Positions 23,733 to 31,001 of a stretch of 34,374 nt of DNA are shown in pieces. The notes beneath the pieces are model-generated. The model saw nothing but the letters and a program-made list of their open reading frames with translations, was not told the DNA's origin and made no database searches. The DNA lies in contig JAGOVA010000027.1 in assembly GCA_018061005.1 (NCBI GenBank), forward strand, positions 1 to 34,374. Direction: 5' to 3'. The translations under genes were made by a program, and so were the position numbers. Source of the DNA: Sterolibacterium sp. (GTDB lineage Bacteria; Pseudomonadota; Gammaproteobacteria; Burkholderiales; Rhodocyclaceae). Numbering within the stretch: the stretch's first letter is position 1; every line of letters begins with the position of its first letter.

Positions 23733-24252
23733 GATCATCAAAAATGGCGCGGTCGTAGACGACTCCTGGCAGGTCGTGCGCCTGGCCGAAGGCGAAACAG
23801 CACAGGGCGTGCCCCTGCCCGAAGGCGCGCTGCTCGTCCCGCTCGCGGTCTGGCAGGAACGCCGGGGCGAATTGCTTGCCCGCCGGCAAAACGGCGGCGC
23901 ACTGGGCGTGTGGTTCGCACCGAACGAAGGCCCGGAAGCAATCGCCGCCGATCTCCCGCTGTTTGCCGTGATCGGTGTGGACTTCCCCAAATTTGTGGAT
24001 GGCCGGGGCTATTCCACCGCACGTCTGCTGCGCGCCCGCTATGGCTATACGGGTGAATTACGCTCGATCGGCGATGTCCAGCGCGACCAGTTGTTCTACC
24101 AGCAACGCGTCGGTTTCGACGCCTTTGCCCTGCGCCCGGATCACGACATCGACGCCGCCGTACACAGCCTGCGCGATTTCAATGCGGCCTACCAGCACTC
24201 TACCGACAGCCAGTTCACCCTGCGCCGCCTGACCTACCCGAATGCCGCCTGA
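23725..24252 (+). CDS. DUF934 protein of the sulfite-reduction cluster
   Basis: The 175-residue protein MAKIIKNGAVVDDSWQVV... belongs to DUF934, nearly always found beside cysI and cysH in proteobacteria. Conserved stretches are PLAVWQERR, LGVWFAPNEGPE, LPLFAVIGVDFPKFVDGRGYS, ARLLRARYGYTGELRSIGDV and QLFYQQRVGFDAFALR. No cofactor-binding motif is obvious. The start at 23725 is chosen because it gives the conserved N-terminus and overlaps the cysI stop by 8 bases. It is presumed to be an auxiliary factor for sulfite reduction; its biochemical function is not known to me. Confidence 0.85.
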   Translation: MAKIIKNGAVVDDSWQVVRLAEGETAQGVPLPEGALLVPLAVWQERRGELLARRQNGGALGVWFAPNEGPEAIAADLPLFAVIGVDFPKFVDGRGYSTARLLRARYGYTGELRSIGDVQRDQLFYQQRVGFDAFALRPDHDIDAAVHSLRDFNAAYQHSTDSQFTLRRLTYPNAA

Positions 24253-24258
24253 ATTCTC

Positions 24259-24999
24259 ATGAAACAGATCACCCGCCCCGACCTCAGCGATGCCACCCTG
24301 ATCGCCGCACTCGATGCCCGCATCACGCAAACCCGCGCACGGCTGAATGAAATCGCCCGCGACTTCAGCCCTGTCGTCTTCGCCAGCAGCCTCGGCGCAG
24401 AAGACATGGTGCTGACCGACCTGATCCTGCGCGCCCCGCTGGCCATAGAAATCTTCTCGCTCGACACCGGCCGTCTGCCCAACGAAACCTACGCGCTGAT
24501 GGATGCCGTGCAGAAACATTACGGCCTCAAACTCAAGCTCTACTATCCACACCACGAAGCCCTCGAAACCTGGACGCGCGAAAATGGCATCAACGCGTTT
24601 TACAATTCCGTCGAGCTTCGCAAAGCCTGCTGCCACATCCGCAAGGTAGAACCCCTGCAACGCGCGCTGCGCGGCAAAAAAGCCTGGATTACCGGCCAGC
24701 GCGCCCAACAAGCCGCCACCCGCGACGGCCTGCCCGCGCAACAGTTTGATGCCGCCAACGGCCTGGAAAAATTCAACCCGCTCACCGAATGGACGGAGCA
24801 GGAAATCTGGGCATACATCCGCCGCCACGACGTGCCCTACAACGCCCTGCACGACCAGCACTACCCGAGCATCGGCTGCGCCCCCTGCACCCGCGCCATC
24901 AGCGTCGGCGAAGACATCCGCGCCGGTCGCTGGTGGTGGGAAAATCCGGATTCGAAGGAATGCGGTTTGCATGTAAAATCCGCATCGACCATCGGTTAA
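24259..24999 (+). CDS. cysH: Assimilatory APS reductase (PAPS/APS reductase family)
   Basis: The 246-residue enzyme reduces activated sulfate to sulfite. The P-loop-like FASSLGAEDMVLTDL (about 41-55) binds the nucleotide. Cys124-Cys125 in RKACCHIRK and Cys207-x2-Cys210 in GCAPCTR are the four ligands of a [4Fe-4S] cluster, marking the APS-using (plant/betaproteobacterial) type rather than the cluster-free PAPS reductase. The catalytic cysteine is Cys235 in KECGLH. It starts 6 bases after the DUF934 stop. The sulfite product feeds the adjacent cysI. The sulfate-activating cysDN genes are not in the window. Confidence 0.94.
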   Translation: MKQITRPDLSDATLIAALDARITQTRARLNEIARDFSPVVFASSLGAEDMVLTDLILRAPLAIEIFSLDTGRLPNETYALMDAVQKHYGLKLKLYYPHHEALETWTRENGINAFYNSVELRKACCHIRKVEPLQRALRGKKAWITGQRAQQAATRDGLPAQQFDAANGLEKFNPLTEWTEQEIWAYIRRHDVPYNALHDQHYPSIGCAPCTRAISVGEDIRAGRWWWENPDSKECGLHVKSASTIG

Positions 25000-25058
25000 C
25001 ACCATCGCAGTTACGCTGTTTGCGGCATTTGTCCACATGCCGACACACCGCCCCACCT

Positions 25059-25135
25059 CGTCATTCCCGCGCAAGCGGGAATCCATGATGGTGAGCTGAT
25101 GGCCTGCATGGCTCACCGCAGGCGCAGGAATGACG
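25059..25135. repeat. REP-like inverted element after cysH
   Basis: CGTCATTCC (25059-25067) and GGAATGACG (25127-25135) are perfect inverted ends. Inside the left end lies a perfect hairpin, TCCCGC-GCAA-GCGGGA (25065-25080). This matches the widespread CGTCATTCCCGCGCAAGCGGGAATCC-type repeat of beta- and gammaproteobacteria. In the rest of the 433-base gap between cysH and dsbB I see only a degenerate GTAGGGTGG-CGGGGCAAAGCGG-like intergenic repeat on the minus strand (about 25286-25318) and the 17-bp repeat before dsbB. Confidence 0.7.
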
Positions 25136-25395
25136 TCACTCAACCCCAACCGATGGACACCGATTGTTGCTGGTTCAATCGGCATATAGAAACCATAATA
25201 CAATCAGTGCCCGTTGCGTGGATCGAACGAAAGGGTGACGTGATTTCAGCACCACGCGACTGGGGCTTGGGCTCTGAACAGCGATCCGCCGCTTTGCCCC
25301 GGCCACCCTACGCTATCCCACAGCACGCCCAGCCGCCACTCAAATAGAAACCATGCATCGGCTCGCTTTACCCTAAGCCTCAACCCCTCTGCGGC

Positions 25396-25412
25396 TTTTG
25401 TTGTTTCACGTT
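25396..25412 (+). repeat. 17-bp dispersed repeat, copy 2 (upstream of dsbB)
   Basis: TTTTGTTGTTTCACGTT here is identical to 6103-6119 upstream of ptsN. It lies 19 bases before the dsbB ATG, where a 5' leader or regulator site would be. The flanking bases differ between the two copies. Confidence 0.6.
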
Positions 25413-25431
25413 AATTTTTACAAGACCCACG

Positions 25432-25926
25432 ATGCTGCCACGCTCCTTCCACTCTCCCCGCGCGCCCTTCGTGGCCATTTTCCTCATCGCTCTCGGGCTG
25501 TTCATCAGCGCGGTTTATCTCGGCAACGCCCTGCGGCTCGCGGCCTGCCCGCTGTGCATCCTGCAACGCATGGCCAGCCTGGCACTCGGCTGCACTGCCC
25601 TGCTGGGCATATTGTCGGCCAACCACCGCTGGGGGCGCGTACTCTCCGCACTATTGATGACCGCTAGCACCGCCACCGGCGCATTCATCGCCGCTTACCA
25701 GACCTACATCCAGCGCATCGCCCCCAACGTCCAGTGCAGCGGCGAAGCCGCCTGGTGGGAATTGTTTGTCGATTGGGCAGGTGAACGATCCCCCCTGCTG
25801 TTTCAGGCAAGCGGTCTGTGCTCCGACCCCGCCTGGAAACTCTTCGGCCTCTCGCTCGCCGAATACGCCCTGATGGGCTTCATTGCCCTGACCCTGGCAA
25901 GCCTGCTCACCCTGAAACGCCGCTAA
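25432..25926 (+). CDS. dsbB: Disulfide bond formation protein DsbB
   Basis: DsbB reoxidises periplasmic DsbA and passes electrons to quinone. The 164-residue inner-membrane protein has four hydrophobic helices and both essential cysteine pairs: Cys39-x2-Cys42 in ACPLCILQR in the first periplasmic loop, and Cys102 (VQCSG) with Cys130 (GLCSDP) in the second. The order and spacing match the family. The start is ATG 25432, with no strong Shine-Dalgarno sequence. It precedes the surface-polysaccharide genes but is not obviously part of their pathway. Confidence 0.94.
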   Translation: MLPRSFHSPRAPFVAIFLIALGLFISAVYLGNALRLAACPLCILQRMASLALGCTALLGILSANHRWGRVLSALLMTASTATGAFIAAYQTYIQRIAPNVQCSGEAAWWELFVDWAGERSPLLFQASGLCSDPAWKLFGLSLAEYALMGFIALTLASLLTLKRR

Positions 25927-25983
25927 CCCAGCACGGCGCAACGCCCTGCCCACAAAACAACAGGCACGCATCCTCAGGAAACG

Positions 25984-27141
25984 ATGAACGCTGCCCCCGG
26001 CCAACGCATCGATGACATTGAATTGCTCCGTGCATGCGCGGTGCTGCTGGTCGTGCTCGAACACGCGCACGGTAACCTGATTGCCTGGCCCAACGCTGCC
26101 TTCGACACCTTCAATCGCCACTTCAATGGCGCTGCCGGTGTCGATCTGTTCTTCGCCATCTCCGGCTTTGTCATTGCTCGCGTTCTCCTGCCACGATTAG
26201 CTGCGTGCAACAATCACGCGGCATTTATCAGAACCAGCATTGCCTTCTGGATCCGCCGCGCCTGGCGAATTCTGCCTTCCGCCTGGCTATGGCTGGCGAT
26301 CATCCTCACAGCGACATGGGGGTTCAATCGCTCAGGCGCGTTCGGCTCTTTTGATGCGACCGCTGCAGGCAGCATTGCTGCCGTGCTGCAGTTCTACAAC
26401 CTCCACTTCGCCCACTGTTTCATGAGCTACGACTGCGGCGCGAATTTCTTCTACTGGAGTCTGTCGCTCGAAGAGCAGTTTTATCTGGTGCTTCCCCTGC
26501 TGATTTTCCTCTGTCGTCGTCACCCCAGAGGGTTGGTCACCGTACTGATTGGACTGGTACTACTACAACTACTCACACAACGTTCGCTACTGGGGGTGAC
26601 TTTTCGCACCGATGCACTGTTACTGGGGGTACTGATTGCCATTGCCGCATCCCGCAATGGCGAACGCCGCCAGATGCCGAACCTCTTGGTACCGCCCAGA
26701 TTCATACGCTCACCACTAACCCTGGCACTGCTCGCCGCCATCGCCGCTGCGGCGACAAGCGACTGGACATTCGCCCCCTACCGTTTCGGTATTGTCGCCC
26801 TGCTTTCAGCATTCCTGGTCTGGCTGGCATCGTTCGATGCCAGCTATCTGATGGCCACCTCACCCACAAAGCGCGTCCTGCTCTGGATCGGCTCGCGCTC
26901 CTATGCCATCTACCTGATCCATGTACCAGCCTTCTTCGCGACGCGCGAACTGTGGTTTCGCAGTGCAGCGCCGGGCACGACCTTCGATGCGAGCTGGACA
27001 CTCCCCTTCGTGCTGTCAGCCGTCACGCTCATTGGCGTACTTGCCGAACTTAACTACCGTCTGGTGGAATCGCCGCTGCGCCAGCATGGCACCACCATTG
27101 CCGCGCGCTACGCGGCACGCAGCCCTTCAGCAGCCACTTGA
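25984..27141 (+). CDS. Acyltransferase-3 family membrane O-acyltransferase (first of three)
   Basis: The 385-residue protein is an OafA/YrhL-type integral membrane acyltransferase (PF01757), which usually O-acetylates surface glycans. It begins DDIELLRACAVLLVVLEHAHGN, containing the conserved R and H pair, followed by GVDLFFAISGFVIARVLLP and YWSLSLEEQFYLVLPLLIFL. About ten hydrophobic helices are visible, with SRSYAIYLIHVPAFF near the C-terminal end. An AGGAA ribosome-binding site precedes the ATG. There is no SGNH domain. Its stop overlaps a possible TTG start of the next acyltransferase, so the three are co-translated. Confidence 0.9.
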   Translation: MNAAPGQRIDDIELLRACAVLLVVLEHAHGNLIAWPNAAFDTFNRHFNGAAGVDLFFAISGFVIARVLLPRLAACNNHAAFIRTSIAFWIRRAWRILPSAWLWLAIILTATWGFNRSGAFGSFDATAAGSIAAVLQFYNLHFAHCFMSYDCGANFFYWSLSLEEQFYLVLPLLIFLCRRHPRGLVTVLIGLVLLQLLTQRSLLGVTFRTDALLLGVLIAIAASRNGERRQMPNLLVPPRFIRSPLTLALLAAIAAAATSDWTFAPYRFGIVALLSAFLVWLASFDASYLMATSPTKRVLLWIGSRSYAIYLIHVPAFFATRELWFRSAAPGTTFDASWTLPFVLSAVTLIGVLAELNYRLVESPLRQHGTTIAARYAARSPSAAT

Positions 27142-27149
27142 CCATCGAA

Positions 27150-28139
27150 ATGGGTTTCTATCGTTTTTTCCTTGCCCTGCTGGTTGCCGTTTCGCACACC
27201 GGTATCAATGTATATGGTTTCAATCCCGGGGTCGTCGCAGTGATTTCCTTCTTCCTGCTCAGCGGCTATGTCATGACGCAACTGATCCGTAAATACTACC
27301 TGCAACCCGCGCGAATTAGTCGCTTCTATCTCGATCGTGCCGCACGGCTGTTCCCGCAATACCTCTTCTACTTCACACTGGCCTCGCTGTTTCTCTACAT
27401 AAGCGACATGCCGACAATCTTCACTCACAAACTCAATGCAACGAAATGGCTTTTAAACATCCCCATCCTGCCGCTAGGGTTCTACCAATGGCTGCTTGAC
27501 GGCGCAACCGTACTGCCGCAAGCCTGGTCACTGGGGCTGGAAATGTGTTTCTATCTGGTCATCCCATGGCTGTTGCTGTGCTGTTCACGCGGCCAGATTC
27601 ACGCCCTCGCCGCGGCATCCTTCCTGATTTTCCTCACCGCATTCACCGGGCTGATCGATACCGATGCCTTCGGTTACCGCCTACTGCCGGGCACGCTATT
27701 CATGTTCCTCGTCGGCGCAGCCTTTGCCGAGGACGACACCGCACGATCGGCACGTTTGTTTCGCCACGCAATAACAGCAGCCGCAGCCATCCTGCTCGCG
27801 TTCGCCTGCTGGCAAACCCGCTACTACGCACTGCCCTACAACAAGGAAGTATTGCTCGGCCTGCTACTCGGTCTTGTCGCACTCAGCCTGCTGCGCCACC
27901 GATCACGTTCAGCACCCGACGAGTTCTTCGGCAACCTTAGCTACGGGGTGTTTCTTAACCATTTCATCGTCATCTGGTGGCTACGCAAACATTATGACAT
28001 CGAAGCCTACGGAGGCTTCGATGTCATAATGCTGCTTCTCATATCCACCCTCATGGCGACAGCAAGCTTCTATTTCGTCGAGCGCCCGGCGATCCACTGG
28101 CGTCACTCGATACGTCAGGTGACCAGCAACAAACAATGA
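27150..28139 (+). CDS. Acyltransferase-3 family protein (second of three)
   Basis: From ATG 27150 this 329-residue membrane protein begins MGFYRFFLALLVAVSHTGIN, with the conserved histidine in VSHTG. It continues GVVAVISFFLLSGYVMTQLIRKYY, FYLDRAARLFPQYL, WSLGLEMCFYLVIPWLLL and LSYGVFLNHFIVIWWL. It is a shorter and more divergent branch than its two neighbours: the catalytic R-x10-H spacing is kept, but the LEEQFYL motif reads LEMCFYL. A TTG at 27138, overlapping the previous stop, is an alternative start. The end overlaps the next gene by 4 bases (ATGA). Substrate unknown. Confidence 0.86.
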   Translation: MGFYRFFLALLVAVSHTGINVYGFNPGVVAVISFFLLSGYVMTQLIRKYYLQPARISRFYLDRAARLFPQYLFYFTLASLFLYISDMPTIFTHKLNATKWLLNIPILPLGFYQWLLDGATVLPQAWSLGLEMCFYLVIPWLLLCCSRGQIHALAAASFLIFLTAFTGLIDTDAFGYRLLPGTLFMFLVGAAFAEDDTARSARLFRHAITAAAAILLAFACWQTRYYALPYNKEVLLGLLLGLVALSLLRHRSRSAPDEFFGNLSYGVFLNHFIVIWWLRKHYDIEAYGGFDVIMLLLISTLMATASFYFVERPAIHWRHSIRQVTSNKQ

Positions 28140-29281
28140 TGGCGGACAAAAACCTCGAAATCGAATCCTTGCGTGCAGTAGCGGTACTGATGACCTGCCT
28201 GAGTCATCTGCCTCAATTGATGCCGTTCCACGATGACACCCTCACCCGGATGTTCTTTGTATACATGCCATGGACGGGCGTTGACCTGTTCTTCTGCATA
28301 TCCGGCTATGTGGTCAGTCGCAGCTTCGTCGACCTCCTGGATCACCATCAGACCGGCGGACATTTCTGGCTGACCGCGCAAGGCTTCTGGATCAGACGCT
28401 TCTTTCGTCTGATGCCGAGCGCTTGGTTGTGGGTCGCCATCGGTATCGTCTGCGCGCTGACCTTCAATAGCACCGGCATTTTTTCAACGCTGTACCAAAA
28501 CTTGCGTAGTGCCACAGCCGTGCTCACACTGTCTGGCAATCTCGCCTGGCAGTACGGGCACATCCTCGACCCCAACGGCATTTACTGGAGCCTGGCTCTG
28601 GAGGAGCAGTTCTACCTCCTGTTCCCGCTATTCCTGCTGGTGGTGGCACCCGCCTGGCGCTGGCGTGTATTGCTGTTGTGCATCGCCCTACAATTTCCCG
28701 TCGACCGCAATCCATTCGGCACGCCGTTCTCAACCTACGCGGCCTTCTTCCGCCTCGACGCACTGATGTGGGGGATACTAATCTTTCTGTTCAGCCGTTC
28801 GGCGCAATACCGGCTGTTCGAGCCAACCTTTCTGCGCGGCGCGCCGCTACGCACGCTGCTCGTCAATCTGCTGTTGCTCTACCTGCTCGGCGCCATCGCC
28901 GGACAGATGATCGCGATACCCATCGCCGTCGGCCTGATCGCCCTCGTCGCCGCACTGCTGGTGCTGCTTGCCTCCTACGATGCAGGCTACATCTGCCACA
29001 TTCCCGGCATTGGCCGCCTGCTAACCTGGCTTGGCGCGCGCTCGTACGCCATTTACCTGATCCACATTCCAGCCTACCGTTTCTGTTTCGAAGCCTGGTC
29101 ACGTCACGCTGCTGAAATCGACCACGCGCTCGACGGTACATACACCGTGCGCCTGCTACTTTCTGCCGCCGTGTTAACGCTGCTACTCGCCGAACTCAAC
29201 TTCCGTTTCATCGAAGAACCACTACGCCGACGCGGTGCAGCAATCGCCGCACGCCGCCTAGCGTTGGCATCCGCTGCTTGA
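28136..29281 (+). CDS. Acyltransferase-3 family membrane O-acyltransferase (third of three)
   Basis: The 381-residue protein closely parallels the first acyltransferase: LEIESLRAVAVLMTCLSHLPQL, GVDLFFCISGYVVSRSFVDLL, FWIRRFFRLMPSAWLWVAIG, YWSLALEEQFYLLFPLFLL, LGARSYAIYLIHIPAYRFCF and a C-terminal LLLAELNFRFIEEPLRRRG. The shared order of motifs and length suggest that genes one and three arose by duplication. It is coupled to the second by an ATGA overlap and followed after 13 bases by a glycosyltransferase gene, placing it in the polysaccharide operon. Confidence 0.9.
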   Translation: MMADKNLEIESLRAVAVLMTCLSHLPQLMPFHDDTLTRMFFVYMPWTGVDLFFCISGYVVSRSFVDLLDHHQTGGHFWLTAQGFWIRRFFRLMPSAWLWVAIGIVCALTFNSTGIFSTLYQNLRSATAVLTLSGNLAWQYGHILDPNGIYWSLALEEQFYLLFPLFLLVVAPAWRWRVLLLCIALQFPVDRNPFGTPFSTYAAFFRLDALMWGILIFLFSRSAQYRLFEPTFLRGAPLRTLLVNLLLLYLLGAIAGQMIAIPIAVGLIALVAALLVLLASYDAGYICHIPGIGRLLTWLGARSYAIYLIHIPAYRFCFEAWSRHAAEIDHALDGTYTVRLLLSAAVLTLLLAELNFRFIEEPLRRRGAAIAARRLALASAA

Positions 29282-29294
29282 TTCACCGCCCCCC

Positions 29295-31001
29295 ATGCTC
29301 TTCCTCATTCATTCTGACATCAACGCCAGCAACATCCAGCGCAGCCTTGGCATGCCGGAGTACAGCTATTACTTCGTGCTCAAATCCTATCTGGATGTAC
29401 TTGAAGAACTCGGCACGGTCATTCAGCTCACTGACCCGCTCAACGAAGCCGACCGCCACTTTGACACGGCTCGTGCGCGCGGCGAAGACTGCGTATTCAT
29501 TTGTTTCGCACCGCCACATCGTGCGCCTGTTGACCTGCGCTGCCCGACGCTATGCGTGTTTGCCTGGGAGTTCAGCAACATTCCCGACACGCCGTGGGAC
29601 AATGATCCGCGCAACGACTGGCGTTTCGTGCTCAAACGCCATGGCCGCACCATCACGCTGTCGTCCTACACCGAACAGGTGATCCGCGACATCCTGGGTG
29701 CGGACTTCCCGGTACGCGCAATCCCCGTACCGGTATACAACAAGAAGACGCACCCATCCGCCAACATCGTCGCACGCGACCCGGTGCTCGCATCGCGTCA
29801 CCTGATGGCCAGCTGCACGGTGATTGATAGTCATTACTATGATATTGGTATCGATACGTTCACCAGCCACCTGCCTGCCGAATACCTTCGGCTTCCCGAA
29901 TGGCGGGGCGACCCGACTGAGCTGAGCTTTAAGGCGGGCAGCAATGAAAGCGGTCTCGTCGGCGGCTTCTACGAGCCCGAACCGTGGGGTATCTGGTCGC
30001 GTATCGGCGCGCCGTGGGTGATGCTGCCATTCCACACGCGCGGCCGCTGCAGGCTCGCCGTCGAAGTAACCGCCTACGGTCCGAATGTCGGTCGCACCAT
30101 CGAGATCGAGCTCGGCGGCCAAGTGCGTCCACTGCCGCTAAGCGGCGATTTCGCCTGGCACGAATACGTGTTCGACTTCACCAACGACACGCGCCTGATC
30201 CGCTTCTCCGGCCTCGACACTACAGGCATCCCGAACGCACGCGACCCGCGCGGCATGGGCATCGGGTTACGCAGCATCCGCATCGAACGCCTCGACGCAA
30301 CACCCACTGCCAGCGTGGTGTCTGAAGAACAAGCGTCAGTGCAGATTCCGCTCGACGGTGTCGTCTACACCAGCGTTTTCAATCCCGGCGACGACCGCAA
30401 GAACTGGGGCGACATGCTCACCGCCTTTTGCTACGCCTTCCGCGACGAGCCGCGTGCTGTTCTGCTGCTGAAAATGACCCACCACGCGCTAGGCTCCTTC
30501 CTTGGCCAGTTCCATTACCTGTTGCAGCGCATCGGCCCCGTGCAGTGTCGCATTCTCATTCTCCACGGCTTCCTTGACGACAACGCCTACCGCCAGCTCA
30601 TCGACGCCAGCACCTATTGCGTCAACACCTCACGCTGCGAAGGCCTCTGCCTGCCGCTGATGGAGTTCATGAGCCAGGGTATCCCGGCCATATCACCGCG
30701 TCACACAGCGATGCTCGACTACGTCAACGCCAACAACACCTTCATCGTTGCCAGCAGTGCCGAACCAGGCATCTGGCCACACGACCCGCGCACCCGGCTG
30801 CATACACTGCGCCAACGCATCGACTGGCATTCATTGGTCGAGGCTTATCAAACAAGCTTTCGCGTCGCCCTCGAAGCACCCGCACGCTACCGGCACATGA
30901 GCGAGCAGGCACAGGTCGCGCAACTGGCCTTTTGCGGGCACAACACCGTACGCAGCAAGCTGGCCGCCTTCTTCAACATTCCGGAGGCGAGTCGGCCATG
31001 A
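29295..31001 (+). CDS. Glycosyltransferase with an inserted beta-sandwich-like domain
   Basis: The 568-residue protein starts MLFLIHSDINASNIQRSLGM and contains a GT-B-like fold. The C-terminal half has VVYTSVFNPGDDRKNWGDML, LLLKMTHHALGSF and the nucleotide-sugar site CEGLCLPLMEFMSQGIPAISPRHTAM, with the E-x7-E pattern of GT4-type enzymes. Residues about 175-340 are an insertion absent from the next gene. It contains GGFYEPEPWGIWSRIGAPWV, RCRLAVEVTAYGPNVGRTIE and FAWHEYVFDFTND, which resembles beta-sandwich carbohydrate-associated modules. It overlaps the next, paralogous gene by 4 bases. It likely adds sugar to the surface polysaccharide; donor and linkage are unknown. Confidence 0.8.
   Translation: MLFLIHSDINASNIQRSLGMPEYSYYFVLKSYLDVLEELGTVIQLTDPLNEADRHFDTARARGEDCVFICFAPPHRAPVDLRCPTLCVFAWEFSNIPDTPWDNDPRNDWRFVLKRHGRTITLSSYTEQVIRDILGADFPVRAIPVPVYNKKTHPSANIVARDPVLASRHLMASCTVIDSHYYDIGIDTFTSHLPAEYLRLPEWRGDPTELSFKAGSNESGLVGGFYEPEPWGIWSRIGAPWVMLPFHTRGRCRLAVEVTAYGPNVGRTIEIELGGQVRPLPLSGDFAWHEYVFDFTNDTRLIRFSGLDTTGIPNARDPRGMGIGLRSIRIERLDATPTASVVSEEQASVQIPLDGVVYTSVFNPGDDRKNWGDMLTAFCYAFRDEPRAVLLLKMTHHALGSFLGQFHYLLQRIGPVQCRILILHGFLDDNAYRQLIDASTYCVNTSRCEGLCLPLMEFMSQGIPAISPRHTAMLDYVNANNTFIVASSAEPGIWPHDPRTRLHTLRQRIDWHSLVEAYQTSFRVALEAPARYRHMSEQAQVAQLAFCGHNTVRSKLAAFFNIPEASRP

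Noticed and set aside
25099-25347. An 82-codon frame in the cysH-dsbB gap
   Set aside because: It overlaps the REP-like element and a degenerate intergenic repeat, with no ribosome-binding site or recognisable motif.
30617-30997. Longer N-terminus for the glycosyltransferase-methyltransferase fusion
   Set aside because: The extra residues are the out-of-frame reading of the upstream glycosyltransferase. The ATG at 30998 aligns with the paralogue's start.
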